Shown here: piece after piece, positions 27,262 through 38,016 of the stretch
How the letters are laid out: every line of letters begins with the position of its first letter
Position numbering within the stretch: the first letter of the stretch is position 1
NCBI GenBank assembly: GCA_029959555.1
Contig: JASCPI010000013.1
Coordinates: forward strand, 40,265-104,264
Source: Lysobacteraceae bacterium PS02065
Lineage (GTDB): Bacteria > Pseudomonadota > Gammaproteobacteria > Xanthomonadales > Rhodanobacteraceae
Length of the DNA stretch: 64,000 nucleotides
Reading direction: 5' to 3'
Translations under genes and position numbers: made by a program
The notes under the pieces: model-generated
Told to the model about the DNA's origin: nothing
What the model saw: only the letters and a program-made list of their open reading frames with translations
Database searches by the model: none

Positions 27262-29619
27262 TCAGGGCATGCGCCACCACGCGGCGTGAGCCTCGCGCCC
27301 GTGCGTGACCAGCGGCCCGCCGTCGCCCGTGAAACGCAGGTGCAGATGGCCGTGTGCGGCGGTCGCGTGCACCGGGATGGCGCGGGCGTCGAGCCGTGCG
27401 AGCACGTCGCGGTGCGGATGCCCGAAGCGGTTGCGGTGCTCGGCCGGCACCAGCGCGGCATCAGGCGCGAACGTATTGAGCAGCGCCGGCGAGGTCGCCG
27501 TGCGGCTGCCATGATGGCCGACCGCGAGCACACGCGGGCGCGCCGCGTCATCGAGGTGCGCCGCGAACGTCGCCTCGGCCCGCGCCGTGGCGTCGCCGGT
27601 CAGCAGCAGCGTGCCGTATGCGCCCTCGATCGCGAGCACGCACGAGCGGTCGTTGCTCGTCGACGCAGCCCCGGGATCGGGCCAGATCACGCGGAAGCGC
27701 ACGCCGTTCCAGATCCACGCATCGCCGGCCGCGCAGCGCTGCGAGGGAACCGCGAGGCGCTCGGGTTCGCCGCTCGTGACCACGGCGTCGGGATACGCGA
27801 GCGCCAGCGCCCGCGCGCCGCCGGCATGGTCGCCGTCGCCGTGGCTGATGAGGATGCGCGAGGGTGCCGCGAGGCCGAGTGCGCGCAGCGACGGCACGAC
27901 AACCGCCTCGCCCGTGTCGAAGCCGCTCGGGTAACGCGGCCCGGCGTCGTAGACGAGCACGTGGTCGCGCGTGCGCACGATCACCGCGAGCCCCTGCCCC
28001 ACGTCGAGCATCCAGGCCTCGAACGCGCCCTCGGCCAGCGGCGTGCGTGCCGGCCACAGCATCGGCAGCACGAGCAGCAGGCCCAGCGCGCGTGCCGGCA
28101 CGCCACGCGGCAGCAGGCACCAGGCGATGCCGACCAGCGCGAGCACGAACGCCCACGCCGACGGCGTCGCGAAATACACCTGTGCCGACGGCCAGTCGCC
28201 CATCGCACGCATGAGCCACCACAGCGGCTCGAGCAGCCATGCCGACAGCGTCAGCAACGGCCCGCCGAGCGCCGGCGCCACCACGAGCAGCAGGCTCGCC
28301 GCGACCGTGCACGGCACGACGACGAAGCTGATCCACGGCACCGCGACGAGGTTCGCGAGCGGCCCGACCACCGAACCCTGGCCGAAGAACCACACCGTGA
28401 GCGGCAGCAGCGCCGCACTGAGCAGCAGCTGCACGCGCGGCATGTCGCGCCATGCCGCGCGCTCGTCGCCGACCGGTTCGGTCATCGCGAGCAGGATCGC
28501 GACACCGGCGAACGACAGCCAGAACCCCGCCGACAAGACCGCGAGCGGATCCCAGGCGACGATCGCCGTGCCGGCCAGTGCGAGGCCTTGCGGCACCGAC
28601 GTCGTGCGTCGCGCGTAGCGCGCGAGCAGCGCGATGCCGATCATGAGGAGCGTCCGCAGCGTCGGCAGGCCCATGCCGGCGAGCAGGCCGTAGCCGGTCG
28701 CGCAGGCCATCGCGACGGGCGCTTCGAGCAGCGGCGCGGGCAGGCGCAGCGTCACTCGCGGCACGAGGCGCCAGAGCCGCCGCGCGAGCCAGGCGCCGAA
28801 GGCCGCGAACATGCCGACGTGCAGGCCCGAGATCGCGATGAGGTGGCCGATGCCGGTCGCGCGCAAGGTCTGCCAGTCCGGTTCGGCGATCGCGGACTGG
28901 TCGCCGACCGCCAGTGCGCGCAGCAGTGCCCGCATCGCGCCCTCGGGCTGGCGCGCGTCGATCGCCGCGACGATGCGCTGGCGCCAGCGGTCGACACAGA
29001 ATCGCGTACCGGCATCGAGCCTCGCGTTGGACGGCGCGTCACGCACGTAGCCGACTGCGACGCGACCGTGCAGCGCGGCGCCGCGCTCGGCATCGTGGCC
29101 GCCCGGGTTGACGAGGCCGCGCGGCGGCCGCAGGCGCGCGACGAGCCGCCAGCGCGTGCACGGCTCGAGCGGCGGCGCGTTCGTGTACCAGTTGAGGCGC
29201 ACGTTGCCGGCGAGCGCGAGCGGTGCACCGTCGAGCTCGGCGCGGTCGACGACGAACGTGAAGCGCGTGCTGCCTTCGACGACCTCGGGCAGGCCGTCGA
29301 TGCGGCCTTCGACGACGATGTCGCGACCGTGGTGGATGTCGTCAAGGCGTGCCTCGAGCACGGCATCGGCGCGTACGAGCGTCCACGCGAGGCCGAGCAC
29401 GAACCAGGTCGCGACGCGATCGCCGCTACGGGCGAACAGCGCGAGCAACGCGACGAGTGCGACCGGCAGCGCGATCCACGACGGCATCGGATGCACGATC
29501 GCCTGCACGGCGACCGCACCCGCGAGCAGCGCGGCCGCGCGCGGTGCATCGATGCGCGGCCGCGCAAGGCGCGCACGCAGGCGTCGGGTGAAGCGGGGAA
29601 GTGTCGGCGATCCGTCCAT
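27262..29619 (-). CDS. comEC: DNA internalisation protein ComEC/Rec2
   Basis: ComEC forms the inner-membrane channel for single-stranded DNA during natural transformation. The 785-residue protein has an N-terminal hydrophobic and OB-like DUF4131 region, the multi-helix Competence domain (about 220-500, with GLHVGMFAAFGAW and GLPTLRTLLMIGIAL) and a C-terminal metallo-beta-lactamase-like domain with SHGDGDHAGGA and GHHGSRTATS. All parts appear intact, so the strain may be competent. It lies 20 bp after lolD. Confidence 0.94.
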   Translation of the reverse strand: MDGSPTLPRFTRRLRARLARPRIDAPRAAALLAGAVAVQAIVHPMPSWIALPVALVALLALFARSGDRVATWFVLGLAWTLVRADAVLEARLDDIHHGRDIVVEGRIDGLPEVVEGSTRFTFVVDRAELDGAPLALAGNVRLNWYTNAPPLEPCTRWRLVARLRPPRGLVNPGGHDAERGAALHGRVAVGYVRDAPSNARLDAGTRFCVDRWRQRIVAAIDARQPEGAMRALLRALAVGDQSAIAEPDWQTLRATGIGHLIAISGLHVGMFAAFGAWLARRLWRLVPRVTLRLPAPLLEAPVAMACATGYGLLAGMGLPTLRTLLMIGIALLARYARRTTSVPQGLALAGTAIVAWDPLAVLSAGFWLSFAGVAILLAMTEPVGDERAAWRDMPRVQLLLSAALLPLTVWFFGQGSVVGPLANLVAVPWISFVVVPCTVAASLLLVVAPALGGPLLTLSAWLLEPLWWLMRAMGDWPSAQVYFATPSAWAFVLALVGIAWCLLPRGVPARALGLLLVLPMLWPARTPLAEGAFEAWMLDVGQGLAVIVRTRDHVLVYDAGPRYPSGFDTGEAVVVPSLRALGLAAPSRILISHGDGDHAGGARALALAYPDAVVTSGEPERLAVPSQRCAAGDAWIWNGVRFRVIWPDPGAASTSNDRSCVLAIEGAYGTLLLTGDATARAEATFAAHLDDAARPRVLAVGHHGSRTATSPALLNTFAPDAALVPAEHRNRFGHPHRDVLARLDARAIPVHATAAHGHLHLRFTGDGGPLVTHGREAHAAWWRMP

Positions 29620-29639
29620 GGATGCGTGTCGGCGGCGTC

Positions 29640-30353
<714 letters not shown>

Positions 30354-30358
30354 GGCGG

Positions 30359-31600
30359 TCACTCGTACCTCAGCGCGGCGGCCGGTTCGGTGCGCGCAGC
30401 GCGCCAGGCCGGGTAGAGCGTCGCGAAGATGCAGAACACGAACGCGGTGACCGTGATCAGGCCGACGTCGTCCCAGTGCAGGTCCGAAGGCAGCTCGCTG
30501 ATGTAGTAGACCTCGGCCGACAGGAACGTGATGCCGAACGTGCGCTCGACCCACGCGATCAGTGCGGGGAGATTCAACGCGAGCGTCACGCCGAAGCCGA
30601 CCCCGAGTGCGATGCCGAGCGTGCCGACGAGCACGCCCTGCACCATGAACGTCCCCATGATGCTGGCCGGGCTCTGCCCGAGCGTGCGCAGGATCGCGAT
30701 GTCGGCCTGCTTGTCGGTGACCAGCATGACCAGCGTCGAGACGAGGTTGAACGCGGCCACCGCGACGATCAGCGAGAGGATCAGGAACATGACCTTCTTC
30801 TCCATCGCGATCGCCTTGAAGAAGTTGGTGTGGCCCTGCATCCAGTCCGAGACGCGGTACGACTGGCCGAGCTGGGTCGACAGCTCGCGCGCGACCGAAT
30901 AGGCACGGAACATGTCGTCCAGGCGCAGACGGATGCCGGTCGGCCCGTCGAGCTGGTAGAGCTTCTGCGCATCCTCCATGTGCATGAGGGCGAGGCCGCC
31001 GTCGTACTCCTGCATGCCGACTTCGAAGATGCCGCTGACCTTGAAGCGCTTGATGCGCGGCAGCACGCCGACCGGCGAGGCACGGAACTCGGGCGCGACG
31101 ACGGTGGCGTAGTCGCCGACGCCGACGCCGAGCGTCATCGCGAGTTCGCGGCCGATCACGAGGTTGAAGCTGCCGGGCGTGAGGTCGTCGAGCGAACCCT
31201 GCACCATCTTGCGGTCGACCTCGGACACGCGCGGCTCGTAGGCCGGCAGCACGCCGCGCACGAGCGCGCCCGAGACGCGATCGCCCTGCAGCATCGCCTC
31301 GCGCTCGACGTACGGCGCGGCGCCGAGCACGTGCGGATTGGCGCCGGCACGCTCGATCGCGTGCGGCCAGTCGCGCACCGACTCGTCGATGCCCGAGATG
31401 GTCGCGTGCGCGACCATTCCGAGGATGCGGTCCTTGAGCTCCTTGTCGAAGCCGTTCATGACCGAGATGACCGTGATCAGCGCCGTCACGCCGACCGCGA
31501 TGCCGAGGATCGAGACCAGCGAGATGAACGAGATGAAATGGTTGCGGCGCTTGGCGCGCGTGTAGCGCAGGCCGATGAAGACTTCGAGCGGTCGGAACAT
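30359..31600 (-). CDS. lolC: Lipoprotein-releasing permease LolC/E
   Basis: A 413-residue FtsX-like permease with one N-terminal transmembrane helix ([25 protein letters not shown]), a periplasmic domain and three C-terminal helices. The start [20 protein letters not shown] at 31600 matches the LolC/LolE family. Only one permease gene is present here; the second subunit may be elsewhere, or the protein may work as a homodimer. Confidence 0.94.
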   Translation of the reverse strand: MFRPLEVFIGLRYTRAKRRNHFISFISLVSILGIAVGVTALITVISVMNGFDKELKDRILGMVAHATISGIDESVRDWPHAIERAGANPHVLGAAPYVEREAMLQGDRVSGALVRGVLPAYEPRVSEVDRKMVQGSLDDLTPGSFNLVIGRELAMTLGVGVGDYATVVAPEFRASPVGVLPRIKRFKVSGIFEVGMQEYDGGLALMHMEDAQKLYQLDGPTGIRLRLDDMFRAYSVARELSTQLGQSYRVSDWMQGHTNFFKAIAMEKKVMFLILSLIVAVAAFNLVSTLVMLVTDKQADIAILRTLGQSPASIMGTFMVQGVLVGTLGIALGVGFGVTLALNLPALIAWVERTFGITFLSAEVYYISELPSDLHWDDVGLITVTAFVFCIFATLYPAWRAARTEPAAALRYE

Positions 31601-32103
31601 GCCGGATCGCGATCCCTGGGGTCGGGCACGGTGCCCGAGACGAAGACACCGGAAGTCGGCCAGAGTGCCCGAAGCCGGCCCCCTGCGGCAAGCGCGCCGC
31701 GCCCCACTGCCCTCCGGGGGAAATCCACGCACCGCGTCGCGCCGTCAGCGGAGCTGTCGCGTGGTGGTCTCCGGCGCTGGTGCGTCGCGCGACTTCTCGG
31801 GCTCGACGCGCCCTCCCGCAGCGGCGTCGCGCTTGAGCCCCTCGCCCTCCGGGAGAGGGGTTGGGGAGAGGGTGCGGGATCGAGACCACGTCCAGTCATC
31901 GTCGCGACCACGGACCCTCATCCGGCCCTCCGGGCCCCCTTCTCCCGGAGGGAGAAGGGATAAGGATCGCGCCGCGTGCGTCTGCCGCGAGAACGAGTCG
32001 GCAGCCCGGCATTCGTCGTCGGAAGCCTGACGCGGCAACGCTTCCCTGCCTTTGCTTTGGACTTTCCCCGGACAGCAGTGCACTGCTCCCGGATGCCGTC
32101 GCG
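31601..32103. other. Intergenic region with repeat pair
   Basis: No supported gene in about 500 bp. The middle is occupied by the inverted, imperfect repeat pair at 31835-31965. The remainder shows no recognisable promoter or hairpin with a T-run. Confidence 0.55.
31835..31965. repeat. Imperfect inverted repeat pair (CTCCGGGAG family)
   Basis: Two units centred near 31850 and 31950 contain CCCTCCGGGAGAGGGG and TTCTCCCGGAGGGAGAAGGG, plus flanking ACCCTC blocks, in opposite orientation. Each folds into a hairpin. The wording matches an intergenic repeat family common in xanthomonad-like genomes (from memory, not checked). Confidence 0.6.
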
Positions 32104-34548
32104 TCAGCTGCCTGCCGGGAACGTGGCCAGCCACTCGCGCGCCTCGCGGGTGCGGCGATGGGCGTCGCCGACCGTCCCCTCGAGACCGGCCAGCGCCGTG
32201 CGTGCCTCGGCCAGCGCTTCGCCGGTTCGGCCCAGCGCATGCAGCTGGCGGCTGCGCACGAGCGCGAGCACCGACGCCTCGGGACGCGAGGCGAGCGTGG
32301 TGTGCCCGGTCTCGCGTGCATCGTCGAGCAGGACGAGCGCTTCGCGCGCACGCCCTTGCCGGCCGATCGTCTCGGCGAGGCTGATCTGGGTCACCAGCGT
32401 GCCCGGATCGGCCGGACCGAGCGAGGCACGCTCGGCCTCGAGCACGCCGCGGAAGGCCTGCTCGGCCTCGCGGTGGCGACCGACTGCGGCGAGTTCGTTG
32501 GCGAGGTTGTAACGCGCGACCAGCGTGCCCTGGTGGCGCTCGCCGAACCTGCGCTCGCGCACGGCGAGATCCTCGCGCCAGATCGCGATCGCGGCCTCGC
32601 GGTCGCCGCTGCGGCTCAAGGCCACGGCGAGCTCGTTGTGGTTGCGCAGGGTCTCGCGATGCTCCGCGCCGAACGCCGCGACGCGCGCGGCGTGCAGGCC
32701 GCGCAAGGCCTCGATCGCCTCGTCGAAGCGGCCGAGGTCGCGCAACGCACGCGCCCTGCCTTCGCGAAGGCGCCAGGTCTGCGGCGTGTCGGCGCCCAGC
32801 GCGGCAGTGCTGCGTGCCACCAGTACGTCGAACAACGGCAAGGCCTCGCGCGCGCGTCCGAGCGACAGCAGCAGATGGGCACGCGCATCGTCGCGGTAGA
32901 GCACGACCGGATGACTCTCGCCGAGGCGTTGCAGGTCGGCCTCGACCGCCGCGTAGATGGCCAGCGCATCGTCGCTGCGCCCCATGAAGCCGAGCAGTTC
33001 GGCCAGTGTCACCTGGGCATGGACGCGATCCACGGCGCGCGCCGGTACGTCCGCGAGAGTGTCGATGAGCGTGCGCAGCATCGGCTCGGCCTCGGCGTAG
33101 CGGCTCGCCGAGACGAGATTGTGGGCGAGTTCCAGGCGCACGCGCACCGATTCGGCCGCGGTCGCGGGCTCGAAGCTCTCACGCAGTTCGAGCGCGCGCT
33201 CGAGCTGGGTGGTCGCCGCCGCGTACTCGCTGAGGCCGGCGTAGCTCCAGCCCAGCGTCGCGCGCAGCTCGGCCTCCACCGCGGCCTCGTCGCCGAAGCG
33301 GTCGCCGAGGCGATCGCGCGCACGGTCGAGTGCCTCGCGCACGGTGACATCGGGCGAATGGCCTTCGAAAGGATCGGCGGCGGCGAGCAGGTCCTCGTTG
33401 ACGAACGCGTTGATCGCCTTGACCTTGGCCGCCTCGGTACGTGCCACGTCGCGCTCGTGGGCGAGGCGCATGTTGAAGCCCGCGACGAGGGCGACGATCA
33501 CGATCACGACGGACGCCGCGAACGCGGCCATGCGCGGACGACGGCGCACCGCGCAGAGCAGCGCATATCGCCAGCCGCCACGGCGTGCCTCGACCGGCCG
33601 GCGCGCCAGCAGGCGCCGCACGTCGCCCTTGAACTCGGCGACCGAACCATAGCGATGCGCGGGATCCTGCGCGCAGGCGCGCGAGAGCACGGCCTCGAGC
33701 TCGCGGCGACGCATTGCCGAAAGGTCGACGTCGTCGGCGATGTCGAGCCCGGTCACCGGCGCATCGGATGGCGCATCGTCACTGCGATCCGGGTGCAGCG
33801 TGCTGCGCAGGACACTCGTGGTCGCGTGTTCGGCGGACACCTCGTCCGCCGACAGCATCCGCGCGAGCAGTCGCCCGAGCTGGTACTGGTCCGAGGCCGT
33901 GCCGACCTCGCCGCCGGCACGCTGCTCGGGACTCGCGTGGCCCGGCGAATACGCGCGTGTGCCCTCGCCCTCGCCGAGCAGCGCGGCGATGCCGAAATCG
34001 AGCAGGCGCGGCTGGCCGTCGGCGTCGACGAGTACGTTGCCGGGCTTGATGTCGCGGTGGATGAGCAGGCGCGCGTGGGCGAACTGCACGGCCTCGGCGA
34101 CGCCGAGCCAGAGACGCAGGCGGTCCTCGAAGCCGAGGCCGGCACGCGCGCAGTGCGCGTCGATGCGCTCACCTTCGACCCACTCCATCGCGAACCACAG
34201 CAGGCCGTCGTCGGCGCGGCCGCCGTCGAGCAGGCGTGCGATGTTCGGGTGGCGCAGGCCGGCGAGGATCTGGCGCTCGCGCAGGAACAGTTCGGTGCTC
34301 GCGGCGCTGTCGCGGTCGACGAGACACTTGAGCGCGACCTGCTGGGTGAACTCGCCGTCGTCGCGCTCGGCGAGGTGGACCACACCCATGCCGCCGCGGC
34401 CGAGCTCGCGCACGACGCGGAACGCGCCGAGCCGCGTGCCCGGCGCGAGCGCGTCGGTGCTGACGCCGCCACGCGAGACGAGATCGCGGAACAGCGCGCC
34501 CGAGAGCAAGGCCCCGGGCTCGAGCAGCGCGCGCGCGCCACGCGTCAT
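32104..34548 (-). CDS. Ser/Thr protein kinase with TPR domain
   Basis: An 814-residue receptor-like kinase. The kinase domain (about 40-315) has GRGGMG (50-55), Lys74 in VALKCL, HRDIKPGN (164-171) and DFG (184-186), so it looks active. A single transmembrane helix lies at about 340-358, followed by a C-terminal half of tetratricopeptide repeats. The gene follows an ECF-type sigma gene by 74 bp, an association known for this sigma group. The kinase may control the sigma factor or its regulon. The signal sensed is unknown. Confidence 0.9.
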   Translation of the reverse strand: MTRGARALLEPGALLSGALFRDLVSRGGVSTDALAPGTRLGAFRVVRELGRGGMGVVHLAERDDGEFTQQVALKCLVDRDSAASTELFLRERQILAGLRHPNIARLLDGGRADDGLLWFAMEWVEGERIDAHCARAGLGFEDRLRLWLGVAEAVQFAHARLLIHRDIKPGNVLVDADGQPRLLDFGIAALLGEGEGTRAYSPGHASPEQRAGGEVGTASDQYQLGRLLARMLSADEVSAEHATTSVLRSTLHPDRSDDAPSDAPVTGLDIADDVDLSAMRRRELEAVLSRACAQDPAHRYGSVAEFKGDVRRLLARRPVEARRGGWRYALLCAVRRRPRMAAFAASVVIVIVALVAGFNMRLAHERDVARTEAAKVKAINAFVNEDLLAAADPFEGHSPDVTVREALDRARDRLGDRFGDEAAVEAELRATLGWSYAGLSEYAAATTQLERALELRESFEPATAAESVRVRLELAHNLVSASRYAEAEPMLRTLIDTLADVPARAVDRVHAQVTLAELLGFMGRSDDALAIYAAVEADLQRLGESHPVVLYRDDARAHLLLSLGRAREALPLFDVLVARSTAALGADTPQTWRLREGRARALRDLGRFDEAIEALRGLHAARVAAFGAEHRETLRNHNELAVALSRSGDREAAIAIWREDLAVRERRFGERHQGTLVARYNLANELAAVGRHREAEQAFRGVLEAERASLGPADPGTLVTQISLAETIGRQGRAREALVLLDDARETGHTTLASRPEASVLALVRSRQLHALGRTGEALAEARTALAGLEGTVGDAHRRTREAREWLATFPAGS

Positions 34549-34622
34549 CGATCGTCCCCTTCGAAGTCCACTACGGGGCTACACCCGGTGCGGCGGCGGG
34601 ATCCGCCAACCGGGGCACGGGA

Positions 34623-35201
34623 TCAGGCGTCATCGCCGAGCAGCGTCGCGAGCTTCTCGCGCGCCTGCGCCCAGGCCCGCTGCGTGCTGCGCAGCGACAA
34701 GCCGAGCGCATCGGCGGTCTCCTGCTCGGACATGCCGGCGAAGATGCGGCACTCGACGACGCGCGCGCAGGTCGCGTCGTCGGCCTCGAGCCGCAGCAGT
34801 GCGGAATCGAGCTCGATGAGGTCGCGCGCCTCGCCCGCGATCGCCTCGGCGTGCTCGTCGACGTCGACGTGATCGGCGCCGGCGCCGCGCTTGAGGGCGG
34901 CGCGGTCGCGCGCGTGGTTGATCATGAGCTGGCGCATCGCGCGCGCCGCGAGGGCGAGGAAATGCGCACGGTCGACCGCGCCGTCCGCGCCGGCGCGCGC
35001 GAGGCGCAGGTAGCAGTCGTGCACGAGCAGGGTCGGATTGAACGTGGCGCTGCCGCGGCCGCCGAGCACGCCGCGCGCGATGCGCTTGAGGTCGTCGTAC
35101 ACGAGCGCGACGACGCGGTCCCACGCGCGCGCGTCACCGTCCCGCGCCTGCGCGAGCAGGCGCGTGATGTCACTCGTCTGGGCGTCCGCGACCGGTTCCA
35201 T
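34623..35201 (-). CDS. ECF-type RNA polymerase sigma factor
   Basis: A 192-residue sigma factor of the ECF-like group often paired with Ser/Thr kinases (Sigma70_ECF/TIGR02999 type). Region 2 is seen in VALVYDDLKRIARGVLGG and HARDRAALKRG. Region 4 is seen in VVECRIFAGMSEQETADALGLSLRSTQRAWAQAREKL. No anti-sigma gene is adjacent; regulation may come from the kinase next door. A TACAAT -10-like hexamer ends nine bases before the ATG, so the message may be nearly leaderless. Confidence 0.92.
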   Translation of the reverse strand: MEPVADAQTSDITRLLAQARDGDARAWDRVVALVYDDLKRIARGVLGGRGSATFNPTLLVHDCYLRLARAGADGAVDRAHFLALAARAMRQLMINHARDRAALKRGAGADHVDVDEHAEAIAGEARDLIELDSALLRLEADDATCARVVECRIFAGMSEQETADALGLSLRSTQRAWAQAREKLATLLGDDA

Positions 35202-35209
35202 GCCCGGCG

Positions 35210-35215
35210 ATTGTA
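35210..35215 (-). promoter_or_regulatory. Possible -10 of the sigma gene
   Basis: TACAAT on the minus strand, eight bases upstream of the ATG at 35201. No matching -35 is visible at 16-18 bp spacing, so the promoter may need an alternative sigma factor or activator. Confidence 0.3.
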
Positions 35216-35379
35216 GGCATACCGCGGGGTCCCTGCGGACCGGCACCCGTCGGGCGAGCGTGCGCCACGTCGCAGCTCTGGCGGGAAACGCCGCGCGACC
35301 GGGTTTCCGACCGCACAGGCATGGCAGGTCCCGGCATCGACGGGATCCGGCATGCCGCCCCTGCGGAGAGTCCCACGAC

Positions 35380-37815
35380 ATGTCATCCACGTTACGTTCG
35401 CTCGCCCTGATCGTCTTCGCCGTCTGCACGCTCGCCATGGGCGCGGCCCGCGCGCAGTCGCTCGAAGGCTTCAAGCCCGACCCCAACTTCGACATCCACG
35501 CCGTCGCCTGGCAGGCCGATGGCCGCCTGCTCGTCGCCGGCGACTTCACGCAGATCGGCGGCGTGCCGATGGCCCGCATCGCACGCCTGCGCGCCGACGG
35601 CAGCCTCGACCCGACCTTCTCGGTCAACGTGGTCGGCGGCGGCATCCGCACGCTCGTCGTCGAGCCCGACGGCCGCCTGCTGATCGCCGGCGAATTCACC
35701 CACATCGGCGCCACGGCGCGGTCGCGCATCGCGCGCCTCAATGCCGACGGCAGCCTCGACCCGGCCTTCAATCCCGGGGCCAACGCGCTCGTGCGCGAGA
35801 TCGTCCGCCTGGCCGACGGCAAGCTGCTGGTCGCGGGCAACTTCACGCAGATCGCCGGCCAGGTGCGCAACTACATCGCACGCCTGCACCCCGATGGCAG
35901 CATCGACCTGAGCTTCCTGATCCAGGCCAATGCGCTCGTGCTCGACCTGCACCCGCAGGCCGACGGGAAGGTGCTGGTCGGCGGCAACTTCACCTCGCTC
36001 AACACGATCACGCGCAACCACGTCGCGCGACTGACGGCGCAGGGCACGCTCGACGGCAGCTTCAACCCCAACGCGAACGCCGCGGTGCGCACCTTCGCGA
36101 CCGCACCCGACGGCTCCATCTACCTGGGCGGCAGCTTCACGACGATCTCCGGTTCGACCCGCAACTACCTCGCGCGTCTGCGCGCGGACGGCAGCCTCGA
36201 CACGTTCTCGCGCCACGCCAACGTGAGCGTGAACGCGCTCGCCATGCAGGCCGACGGCCGCCTGCTCGTCGGCGGCGTGTTCGACACCCTCGACGGCCAG
36301 CCGCGCACGCGGATCGCTCGACTCAATGCCTCGGGTACGCTCGACACGACGTTCATCCCCGAGCCCAACAACAACGTGACCCTGCTGGCCGAGCAGCGCG
36401 ACGGCCGCATCCTCGTCGGCGGTGCGTTCTCGTCGTTCGATGGCAGGCCACGCCTGCGCTTCGCGCGCCTCGAGTCCGAGGGCACGCTCGACGACGCGTT
36501 CGGCTTCCCGCTGTCCGCCGACGCCGAAGTCCGCGGCATCGCCGTGCGCGGCGACCGCCGCGTGCTGATCGGCGGCGACATCGGCCGTTTGGGGACATCG
36601 TCCCGCCTCACCGTCGCACGACTGAACTTCGACGGCACACTCGACGGCACGTTCCTGCGTGGCGGCGACGGCAATGTCTTCGCGCTCGGCACGCAAGGCG
36701 AGGCGACGTTCGCCACCGGCGCGTTCACGCAGATCGGCGGTGTGGCCTGCGAGAGTGTCGCGCGCCTGCGCAGCGACGCCACGCTCGACCCCGCGTTCCC
36801 GGCCTGCCGCGTGCCGGGCTCGATCTACGCCCAGCTGCCGCTGCGCGACGGGCGCCTCGTGATCGGCGGCGAGTTCACGGACGTCGCGAACACCCCGCGT
36901 GATGGCCTCGCGCGCCTCGGCACCAACGGACAACTCGACCCGGCCTTCGCGCCGCAGCTCGACGGCATTGTCGCCGCGCTCGCCGAACAGGCCGACGGCA
37001 AGATCCTCGTCGGCGGAACATTCCTCAACGTGAACGGCCAGCCCCGCCTGCGCCTCGCCCGGCTTCTCGCGAACGGGCAGCTCGACGCCGGATTCAATCC
37101 CGCCGCGAGCGGCACGGTGCACGCGATCGCGGTGCTGCCGGATGGCCGCATCCTCGTGGGCGGCTTTTTCTCGAACATTGCCGGCGGGATTCGCTACGGC
37201 ATCGCACGGCTGCATCCGGACGGCTCCCTCGATACGAGCTTCGATCCCGAGTTCAATCCGACGAACGCGCCAGCGACCCTCGTACCGCAGGCCAACGGCG
37301 ACCTCATCCTCGAGGGCGTGCTGCGCACACCGAGCGGCAACACCAACGTGCTGCGCCTCAAGCCCGACGGTGCGCGGGACCCCGACTTCAACGACGTCGT
37401 CCTTTCCACCACGTCGCTCGCCCAGCAGAACGACGGGCGCCTGCTCGTCGCGGGCAACTTCGATGGCGTCAAGGCGGTCGGTCGTCTCAACCTGCGTGAG
37501 GAGAGCCTAGACGTGCTCACGCTCGAAGGGTCGACGGTGACGTGGCGGCGATCGGGCGCGATTCCCGAGCTCGCGCTGCCGCCCGTGCTCGAGTTCTCGA
37601 CCAACAACGGCACCTCGTTCGGGACACTCGCGACGATGCAGCGCATCGAGGGCGGCTGGCGCCTGACCGGCTTCGACGCACCGACCGGGCAGGCGTTCCT
37701 GCTGCGCGCGAGGGCGCCGCTGCGGTCGGGCGTGTACAACTCGTCCACCAGCGAGGCGCAGACGACCGCGCGCTTCCTGCTCTCCGATCGCCTGTTCGCG
37801 CACGGCTTCGAGTAA
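35380..37815 (+). CDS. Secreted delta-60 repeat beta-propeller protein
   Basis: An 811-residue exported protein with a signal peptide (about 1-25, cleavage near ARAQS). It has 13-14 tandem repeats of about 48 residues, each with a pattern like ADGRLLVGGxFTxIxG...IARLNADGSLDxxFNP, the delta-60 repeat. Fourteen blades would suit two seven-bladed propellers. The C-terminal about 100 residues form a separate domain and end in LFAHGFE, a motif echoed in the protein at 54207-55787. An extended in-frame start at 35038 overlaps the sigma gene and is rejected; GGAGAG lies before the chosen ATG. Ligand unknown. Confidence 0.88.
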   Translation: MSSTLRSLALIVFAVCTLAMGAARAQSLEGFKPDPNFDIHAVAWQADGRLLVAGDFTQIGGVPMARIARLRADGSLDPTFSVNVVGGGIRTLVVEPDGRLLIAGEFTHIGATARSRIARLNADGSLDPAFNPGANALVREIVRLADGKLLVAGNFTQIAGQVRNYIARLHPDGSIDLSFLIQANALVLDLHPQADGKVLVGGNFTSLNTITRNHVARLTAQGTLDGSFNPNANAAVRTFATAPDGSIYLGGSFTTISGSTRNYLARLRADGSLDTFSRHANVSVNALAMQADGRLLVGGVFDTLDGQPRTRIARLNASGTLDTTFIPEPNNNVTLLAEQRDGRILVGGAFSSFDGRPRLRFARLESEGTLDDAFGFPLSADAEVRGIAVRGDRRVLIGGDIGRLGTSSRLTVARLNFDGTLDGTFLRGGDGNVFALGTQGEATFATGAFTQIGGVACESVARLRSDATLDPAFPACRVPGSIYAQLPLRDGRLVIGGEFTDVANTPRDGLARLGTNGQLDPAFAPQLDGIVAALAEQADGKILVGGTFLNVNGQPRLRLARLLANGQLDAGFNPAASGTVHAIAVLPDGRILVGGFFSNIAGGIRYGIARLHPDGSLDTSFDPEFNPTNAPATLVPQANGDLILEGVLRTPSGNTNVLRLKPDGARDPDFNDVVLSTTSLAQQNDGRLLVAGNFDGVKAVGRLNLREESLDVLTLEGSTVTWRRSGAIPELALPPVLEFSTNNGTSFGTLATMQRIEGGWRLTGFDAPTGQAFLLRARAPLRSGVYNSSTSEAQTTARFLLSDRLFAHGFE

Positions 37816-37825
37816 CGGCGACAAC

Positions 37826-37861
37826 GCGTATGTGGCGACGCGAACACGTCGCCACATACGC
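37826..37861 (+). terminator. Long hairpin after the delta-60 gene
   Basis: A perfect 15-bp stem (37826-37840 with 37847-37861, loop CGAACA) begins 11 bp after the stop codon. It lacks a T-run, so it may be a terminator of the non-canonical kind or an mRNA-stabilising structure. Confidence 0.5.
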
Positions 37862-38016
37862 GCCTTGCCTGCCGCACGGCGATTGCGCAACGACGCGCGA
37901 CGCGACAGGCCTGCTTCACGACGGCTGTCACGTCACACCCGTACGGTGTGCGATCGCACACACAGCTGGCATCATCGACGACGCGCCGCGTCCGGCGCGC
38001 CGTCCGGAGTGCCCGC

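Noticed and set aside
31861..34872. 1003-codon plus-strand open frame opposite the Ser/Thr kinase
   Set aside because: Shadow of the kinase gene; composition is Arg/Ala/His-rich with no recognisable domain.
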